A stretch of DNA of 64,000 nucleotides. Source: Diaporthe sp. PMI_573 (Eukaryota > Ascomycota > Sordariomycetes > Diaporthales > Diaporthaceae). Where the stretch lies: NCBI GenBank assembly GCA_021399435.1, contig JAJTUP010000053.1:1-64000 (forward strand), given 5' to 3'. Positions 1 to 11,969 of this stretch are shown here, in pieces. The position numbers and the translations under genes are program-made. How positions within the stretch are numbered: position 1 is the stretch's first letter; each line of letters starts with the position of its first letter. The notes beneath the pieces are model-generated. The model ran no database searches, was not told the origin of the DNA, and saw only the letters and a program-made list of their open reading frames with translations.

Positions 1-990
1 GCTCAAAAAGCTAGTGCGCAATTTGGCAGGGGGGCCGCACGTTGGAGGGGAAACCAACTCCTGCCCCACTATGATGATCTCAGTACGGCGAACACAGCTG
101 CAGCTCTACGGACCTGCTAGCCGCTGTAACTAGACTGACGAAAAGTGCCTTCTGCCAGTGCAGCCTGCGTCTTCAGATTTCCAACCAATTTAGAAAACCA
201 GGACACCATGCCATCTTCACGTCATTATTTCTTCACCGTTCTCTCAAAAAAACCGGCGATTGATTGATTTTCAGTCTTGGTCTCGCTGTCCGGGCATCGT
301 GGCGGCAGGCACTCGCCGTTTGTCGCGGGTGCGCATGACTTGAGCTCACGAAGTATCCACAGCTCATCAAAACGGAAAGGTTCCATAGCGCGGAGAATTC
401 CTGGGCGAAGATTCTGCAAAAGGACCCTGAATTCTCCCTCGCCATTCTGATCCCTTCTCCTTCCCTTCTTTTTCACTATAACCTTCGCCTGCCTTTTCCC
501 ACAGCATGCGTGTCTGGAAAAGAGGCTGCGAGAGCCTTGCTCCGCGGCTTCTTTACTCGCGGCTATTGCTATCCACTTCGTTCACGATTCAACGGCATAT
601 CCTCGCATGTCTATGCTCCATGATGGCGCATCATATCGATATGAGGTCCCGATTTGCTTGACAATGGACTGTCCCATTTGTTTGTTACTGACAAGGGACC
701 TCCGCTCGACGCTCTCACAGGCTGGCCCTCACTTTAACCTCGTTGAGTTATGCCTCCTTGGGACTCGACCGAGTCGCCAATGAGGTGTCCCAACTCTTCG
801 GTGCTGTGGGCCGCCGCGGCGGAGCGAAGCGTCCACGAATATTGCTTATATAGGTGAAGACACAAAGGAGAACGACAACGATACCCGCCAGAACTCCACA
901 CCTGCCCTACTCCATCCCAGTTGGTTCCCGAACAGCAGGCCGTGGTAAATCAAATGCGAGCGAAGAAGACTTGGAAATTCCGGCAGAAGG
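1..990. other. intergenic, no gene seen
   Basis: No reading frame here has a convincing start, splice pattern or family resemblance. The right part probably holds the 3' untranslated region of the minus-strand C2H2 gene that ends at 991. Confidence 0.6.
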
Positions 991-2546
991 TTACTCCTCC
1001 ATACGCCCGAAGAAGCCGTCGTTAACATCATACTCGTCGCTGCGGGCCCTGGACCGAGCATCGTCGTCATTGTCGCCATATTCCATCTTCACATCCTCAC
1101 TGCCCCGGCGCCTGTCACCGCGGGTGAAACTTTCCGGCGCCTGGTTGGGGAAGCTACTGAGGAACGGCGACTGCCCGAGGGAGTCTTGCCCGAGGAAATG
1201 CGCGGGGATCGGAGGAACTGCGGGCACGCCGTCATGCATCTGGCCGGCCTGGGAGCCACTGTTGCTGTTATAGCTGCAGCTCAACATGGCGACCCTGCTG
1301 GCCAGATTGTTCGCGTCGCCGGAGACGCTCAGACCAGAAGGCGGAGGGCTCGGTTCCAGGTACTGGTGACCAAATCCTGCACCGAATGGCACGCTCGTGG
1401 CATACGAGCTTTCCGAAGGGGCGGCGTATAGCGACCGAGAGATCCCGCTTCGGAAGTTATCGCCGCCGAACGGCGAGGTAGGGGAAAACTGATACTTGAC
1501 AGCATCCGTGGAAGAGTGGAACCCTTCCATATGAGGTGGTGGCGTGGTATTTACAGAGCTGCGGCCGTCCACCTGCTCAGACGACCCACCCGACACGGAC
1601 GGCGATGTCTCACGCGCAGAGTCCGGAGGGCTGGGCGGCTGGTCATTCATAGCAACTAGAACAGAGGCAGCTTCCAGGAGCTGGACCTGTTGGTGCTTGG
1701 ATATGAGGAGCTTGGAAGTGTAAGACCATTCCGGCGTGTGTTCCCACCTGAGCAAAAGAACGAGTCAACAAACATTGTCCTCCTTGCATCTCAACGGCAG
1801 AGGATGGTCCCGGCAATTGGCCCGCCGTGCGCGGTCAGGGGGAGGATCGTTGCAGGAGTGGGAGAGGGAGAAGACAGGGGCACAAACAAATGCTTGGTCA
1901 GGCAACTGCTATGCTTGTATCCCTTCCCGCAGTGTTCGCAGCGAAGTTCAGGTCGGTTGAATCTCCGGCCGCCTTCCTTGGCCTGTGCCTGGCCGTCGCT
2001 GGCCCTCCGGACGCGATCTTTCTGCAAGGCGTCCCCTTCCTCGAGCGACGCATTCTCCTGGTCATCGATGGCGCTGTCCTGGTGTTCCGGCTTGACCTCC
2101 GCGTTCAGGAACTTGTGGGCGGGCATGCTGGCAGGTGGGGAGACCATGCCGCCGGCTCCGGACTTTGACATCCGCCGGGCGCCAATGTTGATAGGTACGG
2201 ATGGAACCTTGTTGTTCATGTCTCCGATTGCGGCGGCGGCCGCAGCAGCGACAATGTTTGCGTTGCTGTTTGTGACACTCTTGCGGCGTGCTACGCGATG
2301 AGCGGTATTGAGCGGCCCCGTGATGACTGTGTGCGAGTTCGTGCGAGAGTGTGATTGTCGTGTAGAATTTATTCCCGTCAGAGAATTTGAGGACAGCGAC
2401 GGCCGGTGAGTCAATGGTCTCGAGGTTTGTACGATGTCCTAGATTTTGATGAACACGACGATCAGCGGTTGTGAACCGGGGCAGCCTTCGGAGCTGGCAG
2501 GCATCATTGTCTGCAATTGATGTTGATCTACCTTGGAGGAGGCCAT
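991..2546 (-). CDS. C2H2 zinc-finger transcription factor
   Basis: Probable nuclear DNA-binding regulator with a single C2H2 finger. The model has three exons: 2546-2532, 2438-1888 and 1747-991, giving 440 aa. Exon 1 encodes only MASSK and is followed by a 93-nt intron with a GTAGAT donor and TCTAG acceptor. The second intron (1887-1748) splits the finger between its two histidines. The finger (about residues 168-190) reads CEHC, twelve residues, then H-LWE-H, and continues into a stretch rich in HTPEW and SKHQQVQLLEAAS that I believe is conserved among filamentous fungi. The rest is Ser/Pro-rich and disordered, with an acidic, Asp-rich C-terminal part. The start is the only ATG that reaches the long frame by a consensus intron. 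Target genes are unknown. It sits alone with a very large upstream space. Confidence 0.85.
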
Positions 2547-5500
2547 TGCCGATGTTGCCGATCTCAGTCCCGAGAATGCCACATAAAAAGTCGTGATGAT
2601 TCCTTTTATCAAAGTCCAAGGCACCTCTTGTTCACGCAGTCAGAAACAACAGGTGGTCAATTGATCCGTCGTGTCCTGTCGTGTTGTGTTGGGCTGGTGG
2701 CGTGGCGTGGCTGCGCGAATATTTTTTGGGGGAGTTGAAGACAGCTCAGCGTGGTGGGTAACAAATCGATCGCGGATCGGGAAAAAGTCAGGGCAGGTCA
2801 GAAGGTGCGGTGCTGGGAATTTTTGTTTTTGGCGATCCCTTTTTTTCCCCCTGCTTGGTCGGAGCTGCTTCGGAACGTGTGGCTTGGTACAAAAAGTGTC
2901 CAGGTGACAGAGGACAGTGCTTCCAAGAAAGGGTACCTCCTGGTCCGCCGAGCTTGCTTCTCTCAAAACCCGGCTCGCGGAACAAAGGTGAGGGAGGGAT
3001 CGGATGCCTGGAACTTGGAAAAGAGACGGATTTAGGAGGGGTGGGCTCGAGAATAAGCGCTACCGCCAGGCTATCGACAGGCGGCTTAGAAGGAATAGAA
3101 GGCAGCAGAAGCGGAGCCGGATCCTAAGGGGAGCGAGAGAGAGATAGGGTAACCTGAGTAGGTAAACAGATAGATAGGCCGAGAGAGGGAGAGAGAGCTG
3201 GAGAAGCTGAGGAGCTAGAACGGCTTTGTTGGCTCGAGACGGACACCGTTTGAGAGGAGTTGGGGTTCCCAAGCGGCTGCTACCTAGAGAACCTTGGAAT
3301 GTACAGTTGGGATGTACAGATAAACTTTCGTTTCCCTGCGGGTTTAGGTAACGCTTTGCAGCCGAGATAGCAGAGCTAGTCTGGTCACGACGACCGGACG
3401 AGGGAGCGAGTGGGATCTGGAGCGAGCAGAAGCAGAAGCAGAAGCAGAAGCAGATAGTAGTAGCAGAGCGGTACCAGCAACAATGGGTTCGGGAAGGAAT
3501 GTACTGAAGTGTTTTGGGATTGCGAGGGACTGAGGGAAGAGGAGGAGAAGAAAAAAGATGCCGATCCTACAGCAACGGCGAGGGAGCCCAAAAAAAAATA
3601 ATTTGGGACCTTGCGAATCTGCATTCTGGATGCAAGGAGAACAAGACCAGACGCCAGTTAGCTGCCCGCCATCCCACCAGCGCCCGCGGCGGAAACATCG
3701 ATGCGTACCTGCCTGGGGCAGCTGGGTAGGCGCAAGCTGGCTGTGCAGTCACGCACCTTCCAATCATCCCGACGCCTGCGAGCTCATGAGACGCCCAGCA
3801 GATCATCGAGGGGGGGTGGGGTGTGTCCGTAAAAGGGGGTAACCTTGGAGCGAGGGTCTGGAGCTCGCAACTCCTGATACCACAGTAGACGAAGCAGATA
3901 CCTCGTACCGCGATACCCACAAGGCCCGCCCACCTGCGCGCGCGCACTCAAGTACCTTGTACCTGGCGCGGCACGGCGGTCATTAATACTGTACGTTGGA
4001 TGACCTGGCGGATCAGACCCAGGCGGGCGACGAACGGGGAAACGTGTGACGGGGCACCATAAAGGACAATTTGCTGCCACCGCCGGCTAGCCAGCTCTAC
4101 ACTACTGTCAGCAAGGACAGAACGGTCAAGGGGTAACGCCCAGATGGACCTGCCTCCTTCGCGCTGTTTCTCCAGCAGACTCATTGGGCATTGGAGATTC
4201 CGATACACTGAATCATGTTGGTGGCCCTGCCAACTCATTCCAGGCAATCGGCTTGGGTGGTCACCGGGGCTCTGTGCTCTGGTCGACCACACCACCTCCT
4301 GCGCCTAGCCTGCTGCAGGCAGATACCATGCCAAGTACCACCATGTCGAATACCACCGTGGCAGCATGGATGGGTAAGGCAGGGGAGGGAGCTGCTGCTG
4401 CTGCGGCCAGGGAGAGCTCCAGTGTCGAGCCTGGTTTGATGCGCCGTGAGCTCGAGTTGACTGTGCCAACAATCCCTACAGGGCGTTAGCTGCGTGCCCT
4501 TGGGTCCTCACGAGAGAGCACCATACATATACTGTGCACCGTCCTGACGATACATAACACACCCACGGTACAGTAGTTTACAGCATGTTGTTCATTTGCA
4601 TCCGGACACACGGTCGTGGCAGGGCTCTCTGCCTCCCACCAACCCCCGGAGTTGGGCACAAGGGTGACAGCTCTATCCCAAATGGTACGTATAGTGCTGT
4701 ACACAGCAGTCACCTGCATGTCTAGTGGGCCGATGGTGTATCGTGAGTGGGGCGGATCGACAGGAAGAGGAGCGGGGGAGGGGTGGGATTCAGCAGTGGC
4801 TGCTGTCGAACCCATGCCCAAGTCTCGCTGCGTGTGCCACGGTAGGAACGCGAAAGGTGTATCGCGATCCTGATGGTTGCTCTGAGAACAAGCCCGAGCA
4901 TGTTGAGAATAATGTCTGTGGGCAGACGGATTATGGCACCGTCAGTACGAGGACAGAATACCTCTCGCCCAACTTGGTCCTCAGTCGGCAGTGGCTGTGG
5001 CAGTGGCAGTGGCAGTTGACTGTTGGCAGACAGTATCCCTCCTAGCAAAGTCGTGCATGAAGAGCTACCCAGCAGCTCTTGTGCCCTAGCAAATAAAAAA
5101 TTGGACATTGTCTGGGCTATGTTCCCTGCCTACCTCGCTCCACACGATCGTTGCGGTTGGAGAGCACCCAGAAGACAGGTTAACACGTAAACCCCAGTCT
5201 CGTCCATCGGGCGGGAGGGGAGAGTATTATGCCGCGTCTCAATCCGTTGGGACGGCGTCAAAGATCGCTTGCCCAGCATAGCTGTAAGTACCGGCTGAGA
5301 TCACAGAGCACCATTTTTTTTTAAAATTTTTTTTTTTTTTTTGAATACGTAACACAAGTAGAAGCCAGTCTCGATGCAGCACCGCATAGTCACTGCTGCC
5401 CCAGTGGTCAGACCCGTTCTCCGCAAGGGGTACAAACGGTGATCTCTATCCCAGGTCCACCTTGTGTCAAGTTGGTATGAAACGGCCCCGACAGCCGGTT

Positions 5501-8422
5501 TCCCCTCCTCGATGAGACTGCATTAAGTTCTGTGCCTGACAATCAAACAACCTGCCAAATGAATTAAGTCTTCTCCGATCCGCCTGGCTACGGCAGCTCG
5601 ACCAATAGGCCTCGCGTTCGAGGGCTCGTTTCGATTGAAATGGAGGCCGAATTCTACCACCTCAGTCTTGGTGACAGCCAACGGGCGGCTTCTCTCCCAG
5701 CACACCTGCCGGTTTGGCCTCTAGCGCTCCGAGTGAGGAGTCGCTCGGCGGGGGGGATGCCACCCGTGTTGTGCTATACGAAGAACTGGCCCGTGGCCAT
5801 ACATAGTATATACATAGTATGTGCTACGGCGTCTGGACAATTTAGACAACAAAGGATTGAGGCAATACTCAGGGCGTAGGCGCATGTAGCCTCTGCACCT
5901 ATTGTGGCATAGGCTCAACGCTGATCCCTCGAGGGCAGCTCCCCCAACTGCCTCAACCCACCCCTCCTTTGTCACACCATCCGGAGAATTACAGCGCCCG
6001 CCCACGTAGGAACACAAATAAGGTCGAGGTCTGGACTTGCCGATTCAAGGACCAGGTATACAGAGGGGTGGCCTGGATGTCGACCAGACCAGCGGATCGC
6101 CAGCACTTCCGCCCCCATTGGGAAAAGACAGCTTGGAGGGGCGTCTGGGGGTGTTCGTAGGGCGCAGGGCAGGCATGACCACCATGCATCCAAGTCGCCC
6201 AAAGGCTGGTGAGGAAAACCATCCGAGGGACAGGCGTTTCCGCCACACCATCAGACAATTGTCAGCCCTTGAGGCGGGCGTCTCGCTCACCGTGCGGACG
6301 CGTTGCACTCTGGTGGGGAAGTGGAAAAGTAGGCAGGCCCCGAGGCCGCACTGCAGTTTACCCCCTCGTGGTCAAATGTGCATTGTTTCGTTGACTGTCC
6401 TCCTGGCCCTGCTCGTCCCTAACTGAGGCTTAGAAACACCCGATATGTCAGTTTCGTTTCTACTTCCTGGGGCCAAGAGCCAGTATCTACGTTTGTGCAA
6501 TGCAGCTAGCCGGACGCTGTTGAGGCTGGTGCCTCCTCTGCTTGCCCGGCGTCGGGCCCCAAAATTCGGTATGACGTGCCTCCGGGCAAGGTCCACGATG
6601 CCCGCGTCGCCACAGCTGGGGTAATACTCCGTAGACGAGGCCCTCGTGGCACCTGGCCGGCGTGGAGTCGGTTGCTCTGGAGAAAGCGGGCGCCTGGGCT
6701 TCTTCACGATAGCTCTGCGTCAGGTGGATTCGCTGCCAGGTCCTCAGGTCCTGTGAGGTGCGCCTCAGAAAAGGCCGACAAGCAGATGACGTCCCAATGA
6801 TGGATGATGGCAGCTGACCCGCCCAGAATTGCGGGCTCGTCGGCGGGTACCTTATTGATGCTGTTTGAGTGCACAGTTTCTAGTGTACTGCTCTCGAATC
6901 CTTCTGCTGAGGTAGCGGTGTCAGGGGTGTTCAACCCTTGCAAGTGCAGTGCAAGGCCAGGTAATGCACAATGATCCTGCTGGGCTGCTGCCACCACTGC
7001 GGTGTTGCCACACGATACATGAGAGGCCTGCCAGCCTGCCACGCCTCCCAGGCATGTAGTAAGCCACCGTGGACCATGCCTTGACGTTCAGCTGGGCGGG
7101 ATTGCGCGGCTCTCAGCTCTACTGTTGGCCAGCTAGCCGGGATCAAGACAGCCACCGGGCGGCACGGAGCATGTGTTCTCTGTGGGCAACTGCGAGAGGG
7201 GGAAGTATTTGGTGCCCGCTGTTATCCGTCGACGTTTCATGATCAGCAGTCCCCAAATGCCGTGACCGAGACAGCCGGATTTGCGCTGGAGGGCTGCTAA
7301 TAATACCTAATCGTGGCTCGTAATAGCCACCAGCGAGTCGCGCCCGCCCCCAAGGGCCCCCCCAGGAAACGGACGGCACAGGGAGCAACTTGGATTGCCG
7401 TTCTCAGCGGCGAGGGGATTACCACAACAATACCACTTAGGCATAGTGCTGCAATGTAATGGACATTGCCGACCGGCGGGCGGGCTTAAAAATAGAGGGG
7501 GAAGGATGAGGATCAGCACAGCCTTACCCGCACAGCAGGCGAGTACCGAAGGACCACTGAGGTACATTACCATGATCACTCCAGACCCCTTGCCTCAGCC
7601 CCAGCGCTGCTCCAGGCCCAACGCGGGGACGGAACCTGCCAGATGCCCGAGACTCAGGTCAGTCGTGCCCGCACAGAGCATTTCGGAGTACTAACAACCA
7701 CAGAGCCGAGCAACGGCTCGTCTGTGGCCTGCTGAAGTCAGGGCCACGGCGGCCCGTTCTGCGGTTGGCTTTTTTTTTTTTTTTCCAATTGAGATACGAA
7801 TAGATAGGCATTTGCGCCATGGGCTCCCGTCCTGGCGGGATAGGGCACTCCCGCCCTGGCTGGGGCCGAGCTCCCCTCCTCTGACTGGAGCCGATGTCGG
7901 TCTTGTGAAAGTTGTGGCGCCGTATCCGTATGTGCTGTGCGTGCATACGGGTGCGTCCCACACACAGAAGAGCACGGAGCACAGAGCACAGAGGTACGAA
8001 AGTGAGATTGGGATATAAAGACAGGCAAATGTTTCTCAATTTCCCATCCAAGACCGCAGCATCATCGCCAGCCGTGCATCAGGGGAGCAGGGACCGCTTG
8101 GCGGCCTCCAGTGCAGCAGGCACAAGGCACACAAGGCACAGATCATCAGGGGTTAGCGGGGCCTCCCAACACTTGGAGTATCGAACGGGCGCCGGCGTCA
8201 AGCGGTCCATACCTAGGCATCAATGCGATACGGGAGCCATTTACCGTGGTGATACCGGTACTGTACACAAAACCAGTATCTTTTCTCGGTCCCAGCGCAG
8301 CACGTCCGCATCGAACTTGCCGAGTGGTCCACTGTCATTTCCCTCATTGTCATAGCTGCAGCTGTTAGAGGAGAAGAAGAAGAAGAAGACGAAGAAGAAG
8401 AAGAAGAGAGAATCCCCACAGC
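2547..8422. other. 5.9 kb intergenic region, no gene seen
   Basis: This lies between the start of the C2H2 gene (minus) and the start of the Par32-like gene (plus), so it must hold both promoters and probably a long 5' leader. Only short frames without splice support or family resemblance are present. Visible simple sequence: an AGAAGC hexamer run near 3425-3454, an A/T homopolymer tract near 5313-5342, and a T tract near 7771-7784. Confidence 0.6.
8368..8409 (+). repeat. GAA/GAC trinucleotide tract in 5' leader
   Basis: A nearly perfect run of GAA triplets with one GAC interruption ends about 14 nt before the ATG of the Par32-like gene. It is purine-only on the transcribed strand and so would lie in its 5' untranslated region. 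Confidence 0.85.
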
Positions 8423-9004
8423 ATGTCGGACGTATTTAGGCGCATTGGGCGCGGCGGCGCGGGTAACTTCATCCCTGAGAAGGAAATTCAAGAGGCAGCA
8501 CGGGCCAAAGAAGCTCAAGTCAGTCATCTCTGCGCGCCTCCAATGAGTGTGATTGATTGATTGATTGATTGATTGCCCGTCTCGCATTCGCGTCCTGATA
8601 ACATGCCCACCCATCATTAGGACCCAGAGTCACAGAAGGATGAAGCTGCCACAGTCCCACCACCAGCGTCAGCTCCGGTCTCCCACCCGCCGCAGTACGT
8701 GAAGGGTGGCAGGGGCGGCGCGGGCAACTTCAGCGACCCGCCGACCATCGCCGAGGCGCAGGACAGGCAGGACGTCGTGGAGAGGACCAAGGCCGCCGTC
8801 AGCGCCTCGCAGGCTGGCAAGCCGAGGGCGGGCTTCAGCTCGCGGGGCGGCGCCGGGAACTGGACCGAGGATGCTCCTCCCGCCGACGACTCTGAGGAGA
8901 ACACGAGGCGCCAGGAGATCGCGGACAGGGTCAAGCAGGATATCAACTCCAGCCTGCCGCCGCCGCCAAAGACGTACCACCAGCATGACAGGGACATGGA
9001 GTGA
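8423..9004 (+). CDS. Par32-like GRGGAGN-repeat protein (DUF3602)
   Basis: Small hydrophilic protein of 159 aa from two exons, 8423-8518 and 8621-9004. Three copies of a G-R/G-GGAG-N motif are visible: GRGGAGNF near residue 10, GRGGAGNF near 60 and RGGAGNW near 103. This is the hallmark of the DUF3602 family. Its yeast member Par32 is phosphorylated after TOR inhibition and binds ammonium transporters, so a nitrogen/TOR role is plausible here but is inference. The intron (8519-8620) has a weak GTCAGT donor, a CTGAT branch site and a clean ATTAG acceptor, and carries a GATT repeat. No membrane segment is visible. It is convergent with RLP24. Confidence 0.85.
8551..8575 (+). repeat. GATT tetranucleotide microsatellite in intron
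   Basis: Six tandem GATT units lie inside the single intron of the Par32-like gene. The repeat is likely length-polymorphic. It lies upstream of the branch site, so unit changes should not alter the protein. Confidence 0.9.
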
Positions 9005-9984
9005 TTGAGTGAGTGAGCGTCACTGCTCTCAGGCCAGTCTCGCCAACCGCCGTGTAGCTCTGGGAGCCTACCAGGCCAGCAGTGAGCCATGCATCACTTG
9101 AGACAGACTTAGACGGCCGTCACTTTATGAGAAATTCCTATCTCAACGGTGGCTGTTTCGAGCCTGGTTGGAATGACCCATGACGGTTGCCGATTCGTTG
9201 TGTGTCTGCTGGATGAACAAAGGGGACCTTGACGTTGCGAATCTGTACTACATTTGATGTTACGCTTGGGGGCTAGTATGGATGTCCTGTAATGAGGGTT
9301 TTTGGGTTTTCACTGGTGAGAACACATCCATCGGGACTCGCTATGAGTGCGAGCTCAGTACAAATCTTGGAGGATCTCACCACTCAGAGTATGAGCGGTT
9401 GGGGAATGAGGACCAAGCGGGAGGCAATAGAAATGCTCTTGGTCTGAGTGCCCCTTCCCAGACAGACATCCTGCTGGGTAGATGGACGGGCTGGGGTCTT
9501 TTTCTTTCGAGCGCTGCAGTATTAGAGGAACAACCATCGATCAACTCTACCAGTGGTTGACGATAGCCCGCCTGGTTGTCAAGATACCAGGACAGGACAG
9601 GAACGAGTCGGTTCCTGGGTGAATCTGAGCGAATCAGGAATTTGCGAGGCACCCTCAAGGACTGTTCTCGATGTACAGTTCAATTTCTGGCCTTGCCTCA
9701 CAGACAAGACTGTCCTGGTAGATCTGCGTAGACCACTGAAACGAGCAGACGGCCTCGGCCTCGTGGTACACCCTACCGCCTCTACTCTTGAGCGCGTGTG
9801 ATCTTGAGATACCGGGCTCGAATCGAGAAAAAAAATACTGTCCCCTTTTAAGTCTTGCCCCAGTATCTCTAGGGAATCTCTTGAGTGAAGCCCGACAGTA
9901 AAACCCCTTGCTTTTTCCCATGAACGCCCAGAACTCCGCCATGCCACAAGCACGATGCCGACCGCCCGACCTCCGTCAGGACAC
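9005..9984. other. convergent intergenic region
   Basis: A 980-nt space between the 3' ends of the Par32-like gene (plus) and RLP24 (minus). It presumably holds both 3' untranslated regions and polyadenylation sites. I see no gene. Confidence 0.6.
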
Positions 9985-10863
9985 TCAGTCCATATCCATC
10001 TCGTCGTCGTCGTCCCCGTCGTCCTCGCCGTCGTCCTCGCTGAATCCATCGTCGTCCCCAGCGTCCTCGTCGACAAGCACCCGCTCCGTCTCCTCGTCCT
10101 CGACGACGTCGCCGTCGACCGTGACCCTCCTCCGTCGGACCTCCCCGCCAAACGCCTTGGCCGCGCGCTTCTTCTTGTGCTGCGCCTTGACCTCTGCCTC
10201 GTCGACGACGACGCCCTCCTCCTCGAGACGCTTGCGCTCCGAAGCCCGCATGACGGGCAGCAGGTGCTCGTGCGAAGCGACGAGCTTGCGCGCCTCGCGC
10301 AGCTGCTGCGCCCGCCTGCCGGCCATGCGCTGCTTGTAGAAGACGCGCTCGCGCCGCCTGCGGATTTCGCCGATGCGGTCCATCGCCTTGAGCGTCTTCT
10401 GCACCAGCTCGCGGTCGTACTTGACGGGGACGTTGCGCCGCGCGCCGAAGACGAGCGTCGAGTCGACCGTCATCTCCTTGCCGGCGGCCTTGCGGAAGGC
10501 CTTGGTCCACTTCAGCTTGCGTGGGTTACGCTTCATCTTGAAGTTCTTGTGGCATTTCGACCGCTGTCGTTGGGTGGTGGGTTAGTCGGGTGTGCTGCTT
10601 TCCCTGTTGAGAGGAATAAGAGACGTACGCAGAATCGAAAGACTTTGGCATCGTTCCTGACAAATGTGATGCCCTTGGAAGGGTAAGCCGGCCGGCTGGT
10701 GAGGAGAGGTTAGCTGCTGCTGATATGGCGGCCATCCGCGCCTTAGCAGGATGGTGATTGATGTACTAACCTGCAGAAATAACAGGTTTCGATACTGTAG
10801 GCCAAAGGATGTCAGTACATATTCGAAGAAGATATCATTGTGCAGTGGGGTAGCATACCGCAT
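9985..10863 (-). CDS. rlp24: Ribosome biogenesis protein RLP24 (eL24-like)
   Basis: Nucleolar paralogue of ribosomal protein eL24 that occupies its site on pre-60S particles. In yeast it recruits the AAA ATPase Drg1, which releases it in the cytoplasm. Four exons: 10863-10859 (only ATGCG), 10794-10771 (24 nt), 10695-10629 and 10563-9985, giving 224 aa. The N-terminus reads MRIETCYFC, then SRPAYPSKG; the zinc site is C6-x2-C9 and C32-x3-C36. A basic linker follows, with KRNPRKLKW and then a run of Arg/Lys. The C-terminus is a long acidic tail of Asp/Glu. All three introns have consensus ends and keep phase. It is divergent from PAM18 across about 300 nt. Length and order of parts match the family. 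Confidence 0.96.
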
Positions 10864-11160
10864 CTTGGACGACCAAACACGCAGTCTCCTGTGTTGTGTG
10901 ATATGCTTCAAGCAAGATTCAGGGACGCCTCTACAGAAATCGATCCCCAAAAGTTTCTCGAAATTTTGACGGGGGAATTCTGATAAGCATCCGATAAGGC
11001 GGCAGGGCGGGTCATTGTTGCAGGGGTTGCCACTGCTGCAGGCCAGCCAAGCCCCGTCGTCGGTCGGCCGGTTCGCTAAAAAAGTGTCTGCAGCAGGAAT
11101 TCCATTCTCACCCAGGACAACTTCTACCCAGACAGATCAGTCCCTTCTCAGACGACCGAA
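10864..11160. promoter_or_regulatory. divergent promoter RLP24 / PAM18
   Basis: Only 297 nt separate the two start codons, which point away from each other, so both promoters must lie here. I see no clear TATA box. Confidence 0.6.
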
Positions 11161-11610
11161 ATGGCATCAGTACTTGCATGGGGAACCGGCATCGCTGCCG
11201 CAGCGTTTTTCGTACGTCTCCCTTGTCTAACGGCGCTTGCGCATTCACTGACGAGCGGTGTCCACAGGGCCGCGCAGCAACGATCGCATGGCGCAGGTCT
11301 CGCGGTGGCGTCGGCTCTATGGGCCAGGCCTTCTACAAGGGCGGCTTCGAGCCGCGCATGAACAAGAAAGAAGCCAGCTTGATCCTGTCCCTGAAGTGAG
11401 TCTCTTCCTCGCTCCATCAAACACACATCTCCACGAGTGCAAGGTGGATAATGGCTGACTGGCTCCCACAGCGAGCGCGCCGTCACCAAAGAAAAGATCC
11501 GAAAGGCCCACCGAACGCTGATGCTGCTCAACCACCCCGATCGAGGCGGCAGTCCGTACCTGGCGACGAAAGTGAATGAGGCGAAGGAGTTCTTGGAGAA
11601 GACATCATGA
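11161..11610 (+). CDS. pam18: Mitochondrial import motor J-protein PAM18/TIM14
   Basis: Inner-membrane J-protein that stimulates the ATPase of mitochondrial Hsp70 in the TIM23 import motor. Three exons: 11161-11211, 11268-11395 and 11472-11610, giving 105 aa. An N-terminal hydrophobic segment (about residues 3-18, Ala-rich) is followed by a short matrix linker and a C-terminal J domain with the HPD triad at residues 81-83 in [14 protein letters not shown]. Family order and size fit Tim14; J helix IV is absent, as is normal for the family. Introns of 56 and 76 nt have GTACGT and GTGAGT donors. The start ATG follows a purine at -3 and is the first in the frame. Confidence 0.95.
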
Positions 11611-11969
11611 CGGACATACACACTTTCTGGCGCTAGGGATGAGGCGGGCTTCTTCTGGCCTCCTATTGTATATTTCGGATGGTGTATAAACTACGGCGAC
11701 ACACAGCAACGGCGTTATGGATTGGTCTCACGCGGAAATGAGATAGGGACCTTGGTGTGGTCAAAATCTAGCTCCTCGGTATGTCTGGTATCTTCAAAAT
11801 CAGGCGTGGGGAGAATCGTATGTTCTCTGCTCAATACTTGCCAAACCTTCTCAAATCCGGTCACCTAGCAAGTTGTTGGGGTACGCCCCCGATATGCTCC
11901 CAATCATCCCAACGTGCGTGTTCGATGCCTCCTGTCCCTCCCAGCGTCTTGTCCTGGGCCAATTGCCCA
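11611..11969. other. convergent intergenic region
   Basis: About 360 nt between the 3' ends of PAM18 (plus) and the exonuclease-fold gene (minus). No gene seen. Confidence 0.6.
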
